From Arctopsyche grandis (lineage: Eukaryota > Arthropoda > Insecta > Trichoptera > Hydropsychidae), in assembly GCF_051622035.1 (NCBI RefSeq), contig NC_135357.1, forward strand, positions 12,669,001 through 12,733,000: a DNA stretch of 64,000 nucleotides. Direction: 5' to 3'. Position 1 is the first letter of the stretch. The number at the start of each line of letters is the position of its first letter. The notes beneath the pieces were generated by a model, which saw only the letters and a program-made list of their open reading frames with translations, ran no database searches and was not told the DNA's origin. Made by a program: the position numbers and the translations under genes. This document shows positions 10,935 through 23,315 of the stretch, in pieces.

Positions 10935-11340
10935 GAAAGTTGAATTCTCGATCGATTGTTCTATAAATCATTCAGAAGAAAAACGAGAAGTTAAAGTTAA
11001 GTTTAATAAGAAGATAAACAAGTTTTGATGAAAAATAAGATGTTTTTAATAAAGGTAGGCTACATAAAATATTTTTGTTAGCACAAAAATTAAAAATTAC
11101 AGTCATCACTTCAAGCCTGATTTATTATAGAATCTTTAATATACATTTTTTTTCAAGTCTAGGAATGTTGCATTCTTGATCAATTGTTCGACAAATCATT
11201 CAGAAGATTGGGTTGTGAAAACGTTATTAAGAAAGGTCGGCTACTTAGGATATTTCTGTTAGCACAAAAATGAAAAAAAATATACTCATTACTTCAAGAC
11301 AGATTATTATGTATAATACAAAAATTAAAAATATATATTT
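10929..11340 (+). repeat. two-copy tandem repeat, ~228 bp period
   Basis: Blocks GCCTAGGAAAGTTGAATTCT, AAATCATTCAGAAGA, AAAGGTAGGCTAC and TTTGTTAGCACAAAAATTAA in unit 1 (10,929-11,156) recur in the same order in unit 2 (from ~11,157) with substitutions. The units are clearly diverged. No coding capacity is shared. Confidence 0.6.
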
Positions 11341-13070
11341 TTAGATATATTTTTTGTCCATATCTAGTTCCTAGTTAGTTTTTATTAAAAGTCACGAAAT
11401 GCGACTATTATGTATGTATATATACAAATTAATGTAAGAAAAACCAAGTATATTGACATTATCTAAAGATGGTTCAATTTCGCTATCAATAAATACACAA
11501 AAACACATACATACTTTATTTTAAACCCATGCATTTCAATTGACTCACGTGTTGTGTCGGAGTGCTGAAATTGACGTTGCTACCATAAAATTCAAATTTG
11601 CACGAAGCTCTCGTTATAAATTCACGAGTTTGAACCGCGTCTCGCGGAAGACTCGGCGGTTAATTAATGAGCATCAATTATGAATTTGGCGGGAACGAAC
11701 GCGAAACCGGAAGATGATTAAACAATCCGAACCGACAAAGCCGCGTATTGTGAATTAATTGAACCGAAACGAAACACGCTGCAACTTTGGCACCGCTGCT
11801 TTAATGTGATTAGGAAGATATGATTCCAAAGAGGAAAATCTCACTCCAATTTGTTATGGACAGATTCCTACAACTCAATTTTGAGGGCTGCGCTTCGTTA
11901 AAATGTGGGAACTGGGATGTATCAAAATTATATGCGAGTTTTAAAAATGATGGATATCACGTATACATGTATTGAATGTGTGTGAGTGTGAATAGAAAGG
12001 GTTCCCCCTTATCCGGATTTCGTTTTGCATACGTGTATTTATTAAGTTGAAATCAGGATAGGGTTTATACGAGTATAATGGTGATAAATGCCCATCCCTT
12101 GCACTCGTAGGGTGATAAACGAATTAATTTTCGGGATTACGTCTTTGCTTGTGGCGGTTCAAGTTGTACATTTTAAATATTTATGTTTCCGACACGTTAT
12201 GTAAATTTTTTAGCGCGTCCTTTTTGGTACGCGCCAAAAAATTTTCCGCACTTTTATCTCGACGGTGTTGTGGAGGAGAGGGAAAGGGTTTAATCGCCTT
12301 GTCGCTAAAAGGGATTTTTATTTATTATAATAGCTACGTTGTATAAATTTGCTTCGCGATTAAATTCATTTCTGTGAAATGAGGGGAGAGTGAAAATTTT
12401 CCTCGCGATAAGTCAAATCTATTTTGTTCAAGTGTTAAAATATTGATGTTTTTCTTATTCTATTCATATATTTGTATTCTAGACAACCCGATAAATTTAT
12501 CACAAACTATGTAGGATAAATCACATTTAATCGCACAATATGTTTGGATATGTTAACTGAATACACACAATTCTTTAAGTGAAAAAAAAGCTTACGTCGG
12601 TATATAATGTTAGAATTATCGTTCATTTACGAAACTTTTAAAGTATGTATGGATATATCATATGTTCTGTTTTACATTTTTTTAAATCAATTCCGTATAT
12701 GCTTTGTTGCTTGATTAGCTAGAAACTAGCAAGTCAAAGTTTTAGGCTTCCATTATTCGTGCTAAATTTTACAATATTCGAGTCGTGTAAAAGTGTAAAA
12801 AAGATGAAGCATTGTCATTTGTTTCTTCGTATAAAAATTAATTTGAAATATTTTTATTTTAAAATATTAATATCGCATTAAAAATAAGCGATAGTCAAAG
12901 GTTTATTCAATAGATTGAATAAAAGATTGGGCGATGATGATGATGACGATGTAATATCGGGATTAGTCAACCTTCCTGGTTGAATTGAATGAAGCAGCAG
13001 CATTATTAAAGCTCACTGCAATCAACTATTTAGTTTGGCTAGATAAATTTGAAAGAGGTGTATCTACATA
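11341..13070. other. non-coding stretch including a homeodomain-motif-rich block
   Basis: No gene is recognised. The segment 11,640-11,830 is less AT-rich and carries TTAATTAATGAG, CAATTATGAAT, GATGATTAAAC, TGAATTAATTGA and TTTAATGTGATTAG, i.e. many TAAT/ATTA cores in a non-repetitive context. This could be a cis-regulatory module. There is no direct proof. Confidence 0.3.
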
Positions 13071-13335
13071 TGAGCCGTTATATTACATTTGAAAGTGGCG
13101 GAAGTGCAATTTTATGTTTCAAAAATATTTTTTTAATTTGACTTAATTCACAGATTTTTATCACTACTTTTAATTCGATATGTCCGAAATCTCGGAAAAA
13201 CAGAATAAACTTACTACAGGCCACCAGTATTTTTAAACATTGTAAAACCCAAAACATTATATATATAATGTTGTGCGAAATATTTCTCGATATGAAGAAA
13301 AGTAGACTTAAGCCTATTTCAAATATAACGGCTCA
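13071..13335 (-). mobile_element. MITE family M1, copy 2
   Basis: 265 bp, antisense to copy 1. The termini are TGAGCCGTTATATTACATTT on the left and (reverse-read) TGAGCCGTTATATTTGAAAT on the right. A TA dinucleotide immediately flanks both ends, consistent with a TA target duplication. The interior holds the family block TGTCCGAAATCTCGGAAAAA. Confidence 0.75.
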
Positions 13336-13469
13336 TATGATGGAGCTGCTATAGTGGCTTCCGCAGTAGAAGAATTAAGTGGCAGGCGTTGTCACACAGT
13401 GTTTTCAACTAACATTTTGTGTATAAACATTACATGTCATGATGGTATTTATTATTTTATACAAAAGTT

Positions 13470-13555
13470 TGATCATAGGTGTCACCTTAGGCAACCTGTA
13501 GTGGCATCTATAGTCGGGGTCATATGTAAATAATGGATAAATAAATAAAGAAATA
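13470..13555 (+). mobile_element. 3' module of SINE S1 (solitary)
   Basis: Contains GATCATAGGTGTCACCTTAG, GCAACCTGTAGTGGCATCTA, TCATATGTAAATAATGG and an ATAAATAAATAAAG tail. The same 3' module follows the SINE bodies at 35.27 kb and 62.28 kb. The tRNA-like head is missing here. Confidence 0.5.
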
Positions 13556-13559
13556 GATA

Positions 13560-14240
13560 TGTAGAAATTTTTTTGGTGTCACTGTTTTGAAATACTGTGT
13601 GTTTCTGTTTTCAATAAATATACCGTTTTTTGTGTGTTGTTGCGGCCTTGATGAGTTCACGTTATATAAATCTCCCAGATACAGAGGGCTGGGGTTTGGT
13701 GTGGAATGTACGAGTTGGGGGTGGGGGGGGGTTGTTGTGGGTGGAATGCTAAATAACATCCCTTGTACTGCGTTGTCGCCCTGATACCTCAGCTTTATTC
13801 TTCAAAGTGGTTTCCCCAGTAGACATTGACCAAAAAAAGTCTCACAACCCAGATATAATTGTTATTATTATAATAAAGAAATTTAAATGACAAATGAATT
13901 AAAATAAAATGTAAAAATTCAAATCTGATTATTTACCGTCGTCTTTTAGAGTGGAGCTTTATAAAGTTTTTAAGGGTGATTTGATATTTTTCACCCAAAA
14001 GGGCTAAGAGGTGAGGTGAGTTGAGTTATTGCCCTTACGTGTGCTTTATGATACGTGAGCGGAGGTGAGATATGACTCGGGGGGGAAAAAGGTCGCCCTA
14101 GGTGGCCCTTTCTTATGCCATTGTTTTAATTTTACAACGTAAAACTGTTTCAAGTTGAGAAATATTGCACGGTATATTTTAATATTACATGCAGATATCA
14201 GACCACAAATAATATGGAAAGATTTGTATAAAAAATAATG
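13560..14240. other. non-coding stretch
   Basis: No gene is recognised. A G-run (about 13,721-13,731) and a short GT/GGT-rich patch are the only notable features. Confidence 0.4.
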
Positions 14241-14675
14241 GGTGCTACTTTAGTATGCGATTTACCTTTGAATCGCAGTCGACCTTTTTTTTTTATTTGT
14301 ATCGTAGTAACGAAATGTTGATTACATTTTTTTTGCCGCCCCATAATGTTGTCGAAACATTTCTATCAAAATATCGTCAGCAGATACATATCTCTTAATC
14401 AAATCTTAAATGAATAGGGCCAACCTTAACTTAACCTAACCTATCCTGTCCCTTAAATAAATAGGTGTTGGCTGCTAAGATATGTTTTTTTTTTGTGAAA
14501 ATATTTATGAAATAAAACCTAAAGATATCTTAAGGTTTTTAGGGTCGGTATTATTCAGTCTCAGTGTCACACGCGAGAACTGAGACAGTGAAACCGCATA
14601 TTAAAATAAAAACGTGAAGGTAGATCACATACTAAAGTAGATATGTGAAGGTAGACCGCATACTAAAGTAGCATC
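14241..14675. mobile_element. MITE with 8 bp target duplication (hAT- or Merlin-like)
   Basis: The ends are inverted repeats: left GGTGCTACTTTAGTATGCGA then TTTACCTT; right (reverse-read) GATGCTACTTTAGTATGCGG then TCTACCTT. The element is flanked on both sides by the exact 8-mer AAATAATG (14,233-14,240 and 14,676-14,683). An 8 bp duplication fits hAT, P or Merlin superfamilies. The 435 bp interior has no coding capacity. The right terminal motif is duplicated in tandem just inside the end (14,612-14,636). Confidence 0.75.
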
Positions 14676-14683
14676 AAATAATG

Positions 14684-16640
14684 AATGTTGATCGTCAAAT
14701 AATTTTTTGATTCATTTGGTCATTGAAAATTATAGAAATAATATATAATAATATATACATACAATACAAATTTAAATGTGAATGAATTTAGTACACGTCA
14801 TTGAAATTGAACAAAAAAAATCTACATACATACATAATGTATCGACATTTGAATTGGTTGAAACAAATGATTGAATTAAAATTGTTTTAATACATTTATT
14901 ACTATAAACGTTTAAGGAATTACTTTACATAGTAAGTATTTTTGAATATTTAATAATAAACTAGATATATTCAAAATAATAAAAAAAAGTTTCAAAGCTT
15001 AGATTTTTTTTCAATACAATATACAATATATAAATAAAATACGTAAAAAATAGTATACTCACTTTGAATATCTTGATTGTTGATATCAGCTTGTTTATGT
15101 AGACTTTTTCTTACAGATTTCAATATACGAATCGAGACATTCTGATATGAAGTATTAAGATTTTGGCTTCACAGTTGTATTTTTATAAATTTTGTTGATG
15201 ATTTGAACAAAAAATATTGTGTTTGTCAAATGCTAACAATCTATGCGAATTCACAGTTGGTGGGTGAACGTGTCATGTGAGAGGTTGAAGTGCACGTGTA
15301 GCTCCGACTGTGGCTGTGTCGGCACTGAAGTTATATAATGGCGAGGGAAAACTCTCCCCTCCACCGAGACGCCGTCGCGGGGAAAACCTCGGATTTCCCT
15401 CGGAAAAGTTCGCTTTTAACACGGCGCTCCCAGAAATTTCTCATCAGATTCGGCTTTCAAATCGCTGCATACGGGTGAGTTCACGTTATTCTAACTAAAA
15501 TGACGTTGTTTTAGCTAAAATGTTTTGAAACTCAAAATAACACTAATGATTATTCAAATTTTTAAATTTCAACTTATTTTGAAAAATTATTATTGCATAT
15601 AAAATAAATTATGATAATTTTTAAGCGAAAACACAACGTTAAAATCACTCATAAGCGTATTAAGTTTACTGATATGAAATATTGTATTTAAAGACTTTGC
15701 GTTAAACTGACATGTTTAATCTAATGAGTTTACGCTTTGAAGTAAACCTTTTTTATTTATAAAATTTAGTCATGTAAAAATTTATTCAAAAAATAAAAAG
15801 GCATTGATTTATTTTTCCAGTTGTTTCATTGTCCTTGCTGCGTTTTAAATGAATAATATTTATTTGTTATAATGATAAAGAAATTGATAGGAATTTACTC
15901 ATAATATTATACATTAAATGTAACATGTAAAATCAAATTAAATCATTTCCAAGGCAGTATTTTATTAATTAGTATGTAAATGAGTTCTATGTATATTTGT
16001 AATGCATGTATTATTTTTTTTAATATTATTTAATATCGTCAATAGATTACATATATTTTTCAAATTTCAACTTCTTTCACCAAATTTCATTTTTAACAAG
16101 TTTAAATGAGAATTTATAATTTTTTAATTATTATAATTTATAAATTAACTAATACAAAATGGCGTAAATATTATTTATTAAAGTTTTCGATGGCCGATCG
16201 GGTCCTTGAAGGATAAATGTGGGCGGAACAACCTTCAGTAGGCGTTTTCCCGACGCTCCACCCTTTTCCCCACCATTTATTGAACACGCCCTCCATTTTC
16301 CTCGAAATCTCAAACCACGCCCAATTATATTTGGGATTCTTAGGCAGAAAAGGTACAAAATTCATTATTGATTTGTAATATTTTAGTCTACGAGATCATT
16401 TCGGATGTTTCAATCGAACACAAGCAAGAATCGTATCATTTGACGATACTTTGGAAAATTTCCTCAGATTTGCACCTAAATATTTGAAATTTTAGATAAT
16501 TAAATGATATTCTTAATCCTAATCTAGATAAGGTGGGTCCAACAGACCCACTCGCCTCTTAAAATTTTAATAACACAATTATAGAAAAAAAATGGTTAAT
16601 ATCCTTCGACTACTTGCTTTATTGACTAATTACCTTATTT
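14684..16640. other. AT-rich non-coding stretch
   Basis: No gene is recognised. A less AT-rich block at 15,290-15,480 ends in a donor-like GGGTGAGTT, and a frame-rich patch lies at 16,190-16,360. Neither has a recognisable domain. Confidence 0.4.
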
Positions 16641-16645
16641 ATTTG

Positions 16646-17110
16646 TTGCTAGTGGTTTTACCCAGCTTCGCTCAGTATTTATAATCATTTGTTTTTTTAT
16701 TAAATTTATTTGAATCGAAAAATATAAAGTATTTAACGACAGCCAATCAGAAACGAATATTTTTTTTTTATATAACGGAATCGGTACTGAAATTGGCACC
16801 GGGAATGAAATCGGAATTGGAAATGAAACAGGAATCCAGATCCGGAACTGGAACAGGAATTCGGAACCGGGACTGAAACAGGAATCCGGATCTGGAACTG
16901 AAACAGGAATCCGGATCCGGAATAGAAAAGGAATTCTGGATCTGGAACTGAAAAAGGAATCGAAGTTGATATCGATATAGTCGTCATAGAAAATTTGATT
17001 TTTTTGATAACGTCACAGATTCTACGAACCAAAACTTATATGTATACATACAAAGTCTCTTTAGAAATTATATAATTATATACATATATACTTTTGAGAC
17101 TTAAATTTCA
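16646..17110 (-). mobile_element. Helitron-like element fragment, 3' end at 16,646
   Basis: Read on the minus strand the terminus is ACTGAGCGAAGCTGGGTAAA followed by ACCACTAG, i.e. an imperfect GAGC...GCTGGGT hairpin then CTAG, as at Helitron 3' ends. A CAGATTCTACGAACC block and an ACATACAAAGTCTCTTT block upstream also occur in the 59.3 kb and 61.4 kb copies (the latter reversed), so this is a repeat family. A minisatellite occupies part of the body. Confidence 0.45.
16775..16965. repeat. GGAAT/CCGGA/CTGGAA minisatellite
   Basis: Imperfect repetition of GGAATCCGGATCTGGAACTG-like units, about 20-40 bp each. The minus strand therefore shows a long Phe/Ser/Pro/Val-repeat frame (FQFRFHS...), which is a by-product of the repeat and not a gene. 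Confidence 0.7.
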
Positions 17111-17446
17111 TCAGAAAAAAATACAACCAATTTTCACAATGCGAAGCATTGGACCCACTAATACAATTACTAGAGATTATGCATTTTCAATTTTCTGCTG
17201 TATTTTATTATATTCAATGATTAAAATAGTAAATTTTAATAAAAAATAATATTATTGCTATTTTAAATATTCGCGATAAATACATAAACGATAATATAAT
17301 ATCATATTTTATATACAAATATAACTTTATATTCAATCAACAATAATTCCATTCATATAATTGAGTCGGAATGAGTTTTTCAATGTTCATTTCGACAATA
17401 CATATGTCATAAAAAATCCGATATAATATATGGACAATCTTCATAT

Positions 17447-17683
17447 TGTTATGGCAACTCTCCGCTTAAATGTATTATATATATTATGTGTATAAATAGA
17501 GGGTTACCGACAGTTAGTTTGAGCCTTGTATAACTGTTATCAGCTGATTACTAGTTCGGTGATGTGACCAGTTGCACGGTGCCACACGACCGGCAGTCTC
17601 TCTTCCACTTTAAGCAGTAATAAATGAAAGTAAACCAAAAGGAAAGAAATTTTATTAATTATTGCCACTTTTACATTTCTCCA
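17447..17683 (+). mobile_element. probable solo LTR of a Ty3/gypsy-type retrotransposon
   Basis: A 237 bp TG...CA interval flanked by ATAT on both sides (17,443-17,446 and 17,684-17,687), the target preference known for several insect gypsy-group elements. Inside, in order, are a TATA box TATAAATAG (17,491), an initiator-like CAGTTAGTTTGAG (17,511) and a poly(A) signal AATAAA (17,619-17,624), as in an LTR with U3-R-U5. No internal retroviral-type frames flank it, so it would be a solo LTR left by recombination. Confidence 0.55.
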
Positions 17684-17689
17684 ATATAT

Positions 17690-20600
17690 GTATATGGAAT
17701 AAAATCAAGTTATTTTAAGTATACAATTTTACCACCAAACAACCGCTTGCAGCCCGTGAGTCACAGGTTGAATATCATGGCTCTAACCTGAAACGTTATT
17801 TTAATTGATATAAATAAATTATTTTTATTTAGAATCAAAATAATACCCGTATAATATGGAACCATGTATAATATGTAAGTCAACTTACTTATTTTTTCCA
17901 AAGTGCCATTTATTATTTTGAACTAAAATATATTTAATTTTATCAATAGATATCAAATTATGACTTTTTTAATTAAAAATCCTGTATATAAAACCATAAT
18001 AATTCTCACCGTATCCGTTTGTGTTAGAAAATTGTAGTATCCACTCTACTAGGAATAATAAAATAGTATGCTATTACATTTAATTATTTTTCAAATAAAC
18101 GATAAATCAAGTCATCGATATCAAATTAATTCACAATGAACAGTAATGACTTACATTTTTACATGCAGTTCATAATTGTATTCAAAAATATTAAGTTCGA
18201 CCATTTCTATTATAAAGTTATTATTTTTTCCATTGTCTCGTAGTCAAGTCTGGATAGCTTTTAAAATTTGTTTGTCGAAAGGAATATTGGTTCCCACTAG
18301 AATTTTTTCACAATATTTAAGGCATAAATTAAAATATTAGTGTAAGTTTTAGGTACACATATTTATGTCGGTTAATATAATTTTTACTAATATGAATTAG
18401 TGAAAAAAAATAATGTTTAATCATTTATTCCAAACGCAAACTTTCATAGTTTATTTATAACCTTTTTCTATCAACCAACTAAACAATTGTTCAATATTTT
18501 TCTTATTACTTTTTACTTTTTTAAGTTACTTTTTAATATAGATTAAATTATAAAAAATACGAGTATATGTTCTTTCCATATTCACATAAATCAGCATATC
18601 TATCGAAATTGAGAAAAAATATATAAGCGCCAGATTATGTATCAATACATTTTAATAAATGTATATGAAATGTAGATAGTGTTTTCCCTGTGTTATGAAA
18701 ATTGCAGTTCAACGACCGAAAAGGCTAATGCACTCATTGAAGAAGCTTGTTTTGATGACGTTGCAGGAAAAAAATCTCGGAAAAGCTTGAACAAGTAGAT
18801 CTGTTACACGATAAGAAATGCTATGATTGGTCCATCAAGTTTCAAAACATTATCCAAAAAGGGAACACCCTCGATATAAAATATATCTATAATACGTACA
18901 TATCAATATACTATTAAGGTATGCACTTGAATTTAACCAAAGTTTCTAGAAAAAAATCAGATTTATAAAAAATAGATCAAATATTTACAAAATTGCTTTA
19001 TAGGTTTAAATAATATGATTTTCTACATACAAATTTTATTCCATATATTTATAAGAATTATTATAATAAATACCTGACATAAAAAATATATTTTTAATCG
19101 ATATTAAAATAAAATGCATTTGTATGTAGAATTAACGAATAGATTGAAGATGCACGAATACTTTCATAATATTTTTTTCGATGAGCTGTCTATTTGCATC
19201 ATTTCTTTTGCAAAAGAATATAAACGTCCATTACTGAGATCCAGATGCAAACATTACATGCACAAAATATATTATGCAAGTAATGCAAGATGCCCTCCCG
19301 CCGGTGCAGCTTTGTTTACTATTTTGATGAGTTTGCACAATTCCCCCTGGTTATGATCAAACACGATTTCAATTGGTGCATCAATTGCCATTTCTTCAAT
19401 CATTCATTCATAATTCGGACATCTTTTATTTTTTATAATTTAAAAAAAATACATTTTTTAAGCAATCTATAAATATGTTTTCAGATTTAGTTAACTATTA
19501 AGAGGATAAGCTAAAAATTCATATAATTTTTTCGTATATAATTTTCGGATATATTTTTAATTTAATAGCAATAATTTATATTTTAAACATATTTTGTTGT
19601 ACGATATATGCCGTTAAAATATATCAGTATTATCTATAAATAATGAATGATATTTATAAAACCTTTGCACGAAAAACATGCTATTTTTCGTGGAAAGCAA
19701 CGGACGTTTGTGTGACAAATCAAATGAATGTGATCCAATATTGAGTGGACAGCGAGGCAGTTCATTTGGAGCACGTGAATTATAAATAGGCTAAAACGAA
19801 AGCTTTGTTTGTTGTGCAGTTTGTAGACAAAAAAAAAGAACGAAATCAGATGAAAACATGTTTGTTTGTCGAAAGGGTAGCTGGGTAACAGGCTGGTCAT
19901 GCATTGTATGAAATATCTATTGAAATATGTACAAACAAAAACACCGACAAGGGACGTCTCCGATCAAATTCATTGGAAAAATAAACGTTGAACAGGGTTG
20001 AAATTTTGCAACTGAAAGTAAATTAAATTTATATTTTTTATAATCGAGAAGAAAGAAAGTTTGGCGATGGAACATTTGTCTGTTATAGAAGGAACGGCGG
20101 ACACGTAGATTACTTGTAGTACCCACTCACAGCCCCAGTCATAAATTGCATTGGGGTGCAAGGAAATTTCCGTGTTATCTGAATAAACAACGTCAGGTGT
20201 TACTCTCTCCTCAATAGACAGACAAACATGTTTGTCTTGGGCCTAGGATGTTATTATTAGCTTAACGGGGACCGTTGGAGATATTGAATGGTCCTATTTG
20301 AAAGTATTCCATAATTATATGTTGTTGCGGGGATTGCGTTGTAACAACAGTAGATAAAGCTTTCTTTGCCAAGGAAGCTTATGTGATATCATTATGTTTG
20401 TCGTGAGGATTTTTGCGATGAGCTTCAGTGCTCAAAAGTTAGAAATTCCAGATTATTTATACAAGAGTTTAGAAAATCCACAATTTTATTTTGAAATGAA
20501 GCCTAATAATAAACATATTGGAGTAAGCGTAAACTCCACGACTTAAAATTTCCAAAATGAAGCATTTTAATAAAGGGAAACATAGAAAAAAATTATCGTA

Positions 20601-21593
20601 GATTAGAGCTTTATTATTGATATTGATTTATTTTTAGCATAAGCAAAAACATTTGGTATCATGGTAAGTACCTTTAATGTAGATTCCGAGCAACACTAGG
20701 CAACACGCTATGTAATCTATACACATTTTCAATTTAATATTTTAAAAACAAAATTAAACAGCATTAAAACATATGTAAATAACATAAAATTGATAACAAG
20801 AAAGTTTCTAAAAATAAATTACAATAATGAAATAAAATAAAAAGCATTGAACAGTGGTAGATATGGGATATATGTATGTATATGTGTGTATGTATGTATG
20901 TATGTATGTGATTCATGAAATAATGACCAAATAAAGCAATAAAAGGAACAACAAAATGGATCAATATGAGGGGGAATATTGTTAAGAGAAAACAAAATCT
21001 GTATATAAATAAAAAGGAATTACAGGAATAGTTGGTAAAACAGGGATTAATGTAAAATAGTGAATAATTATGGAAGGATCTGATTAGACATTTGAATAAG
21101 ATGTTGATTAATAAATAATGACTATCGATTATCTACTTCAAAACCTTAAACAAAAAACATGAAGCGTGAATTGTCCCCCTAGTTTGCAAGGAAACAAAAC
21201 GATCAATTTGTAGAAATCAGTAAGAATGGAATTTTTTAATTATTCGTTAAAGATTTTTAATATATGTACACTCGATTGAAAGTATTCCAACAGTACTAGC
21301 AAATTTCAGATGATTTCTTACAACTGAATTGAAAAGCAAACCAATCGATATGTACATATGTACATACATATATAAAATTTTGTCTGATAACTGTTGTCTC
21401 TATAAATACAAGTAGTTTTGGGTGTGAACACTTTTGGGTCGAGGATTGTTAGTATAGTATTTAACGCATTTTATATTTTGATTTTATCCTATTTTCCTTT
21501 ACATGTACATATATGTACGTGTGCATATGTAGATGAACATCGATAGAAGAAATATTGTGAAGAATAAACCTGACTTTCAAATATCTTTCAAAT
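17690..21593. other. long AT-rich non-coding stretch
   Basis: No gene is recognised in about 3.9 kb. It holds A/T runs, ATGTATGTATG microsatellite near 20,870-20,910 and an 18 bp perfect palindrome AGACAAACATGTTTGTCT at 20,220-20,237 made of two inverted forkhead-like TGTTTGT cores. Small open frames at 19.1-20.2 kb show no domain. Confidence 0.45.
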
Positions 21594-21645
21594 ATATTTA
21601 CAGAATAAATGAATTTACTAAGAAATTCATTTATTCTGTAAATAT
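21594..21645. other. 52 nt perfect stem-loop (23 bp arms)
   Basis: Arms at 21,594-21,616 and 21,623-21,645 are exactly complementary over 23 bp with a 6 nt loop ACTAAG. Weaker complementarity continues outward (CTTTCAAATAT against ATATTTCCAAATT). The length of perfect pairing in non-simple sequence is unusual. It could be a palindromic transposon remnant or a small-RNA hairpin. Confidence 0.6.
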
Positions 21646-21971
21646 TTCCAAATTTCAAACCAATCAACTATTATATATGAGTATCTGCTTCCAACAATCA
21701 CACGCTTATCACCTACAACATTTTTTTTAAATATTTGCGGTTTGTAATATTATATGTATTTAACATTAATCCGTAGTATAAACATACATATAATGTATTA
21801 TACATATACATATAATGCGATTAAGTACATATAATATATTATACTATTTACATAGATACATCAATTGCATTATTAAATCACAAAACTACATCTATTTATA
21901 CCTCGTATACATACATATGTATATGTAGAAAAACTGATAAAGATTTTTTCCTGCTACTGCTACTACATGTA

Positions 21972-22140
<169 letters not shown>

Positions 22141-22519
22141 ACTTAAATCGTTGTATAAAAATTAAATCTTCTACCAACGAATTTTCCTCAATCTTATACT
22201 CATCGACATCCCATATCATACATACATATGTATATGGAAGCATGTATGCGACTGATTTCTGCAGGCCATGTTTTACCAGACAGCCCCTTTTACCTTCACG
22301 TATGTATATGTATGTACATATGTACATACGTATGTACGGATGCGTGTTCGCGTTATGGGGGTATTGGGACGTGATTAATTAAAGGAATTTACCTATCGCC
22401 ACTTCGTCCCTTGCAAGACCGTTAGCCCACCCTCGCCATTTCATCCCCGCCACGGGTTTGACGTCGATACATTATTAGTTACGAGGGGGTGAAATCATGA
22501 AGGCATTATTTTCATTTCG

Positions 22520-22522
<3 letters not shown>

Positions 22523-22558
<36 letters not shown>
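22523..22558. repeat. (GA)n microsatellite
   Basis: About 18 GA dinucleotides; potential GAGA-factor binding tract. No adjacent promoter is recognised. Confidence 0.9.
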
Positions 22559-22559
<1 letters not shown>

Positions 22560-22562
<3 letters not shown>

Positions 22563-23130
22563 TTTTAGGTCGAAAACAAAAGCACGAAACCGAATACGAA
22601 GTCGTCTCGTTAAAGCAGGTGAAAAATGCAAAATTTCCATATATTTATATATATTTTTCACAGCTAAAAGTTGGGCAATTATTATTTGAAGTGCAGGAAA
22701 ATATAAAAAGCGTGGGGCGTTAGATAGCTTAAATGCGCAGAAAGATGAGTTTTCCGCGGTCTGAAATTCATAAATTATCCGGCGATAACAATGACATGGG
22801 TTTTTTTAAAGAGCCTTTGTGCTTCCTTTCGGTATCTTTTTTTTATCCCCTCCATACTTTTTTTGTACCTGCTCGTAAGTTACGGTTTTAATAATATCTA
22901 AATAAAATACCGCGGTCACAATTAATCGCCTTTTTAAACTTCCGCACGTTAAGTGAAACGGACGCTCTTTTTACACATTCATTACGGCTGAAAAAATGTT
23001 TTGAGATGAGATTTTTTATTATTAAATTTTAATTCGAGATAATGATTATGTAAAATGAATATTGGACATTATGAGCTGTGTATTTACCATGGGCACCATG
23101 GTAAATATAATGACAAATGGAGATAGATTG
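22560..23130. other. non-coding stretch, moderately GC
   Basis: No gene is recognised. The sequence is non-repetitive with some CpG (e.g. CCGCGGTC, CCGGCGATAAC). Confidence 0.4.
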
Positions 23131-23134
23131 CCAA

Positions 23135-23315
23135 TTTATTTAAAACCGTTTCAACAATGAAATTAGATAAATTGGCAAACTCTGATGGAAAACGATCGAC
23201 CTGGATCATATATATGTACATATTTAAGATGTGGCCAGCAACATCGGAGCAGGGATTGAATTCACGACCCCTCAGTTGATAACATTATACACTTACCACT
23301 GAGCTACACATGTTG
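23135..23315 (-). mobile_element. tRNA-derived SINE family S1, copy 2
   Basis: On the minus strand it begins with a tRNA-like head: TGTAGCTCAGTGGTAAGTGT (A box) followed ~40 nt later by GTCGTGAATTCAATCCCTG (B box). It continues with GGCCACATCTTAAATATG, GATCCAGGTCGATCG and CCAATTTATCTAATTTCATT. The A/B box spacing is that of a tRNA, but cloverleaf arms are incomplete, so this is a SINE head rather than a tRNA gene. Confidence 0.65.

Noticed and set aside
14415..14445. Possible interstitial telomeric repeat (AACCTAACCT)
   Set aside because: Only about two imperfect TTAGG-type units; too short to support telomeric origin.
16733..17032. Minus-strand Phe/Ser/Pro repeat protein
   Set aside because: By-product of a GGAATCCGGA minisatellite inside a repeat.
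23250..23315. tRNA gene on the minus strand
   Set aside because: Good A and B boxes, but it runs into the shared SINE body and lacks a closed acceptor stem.
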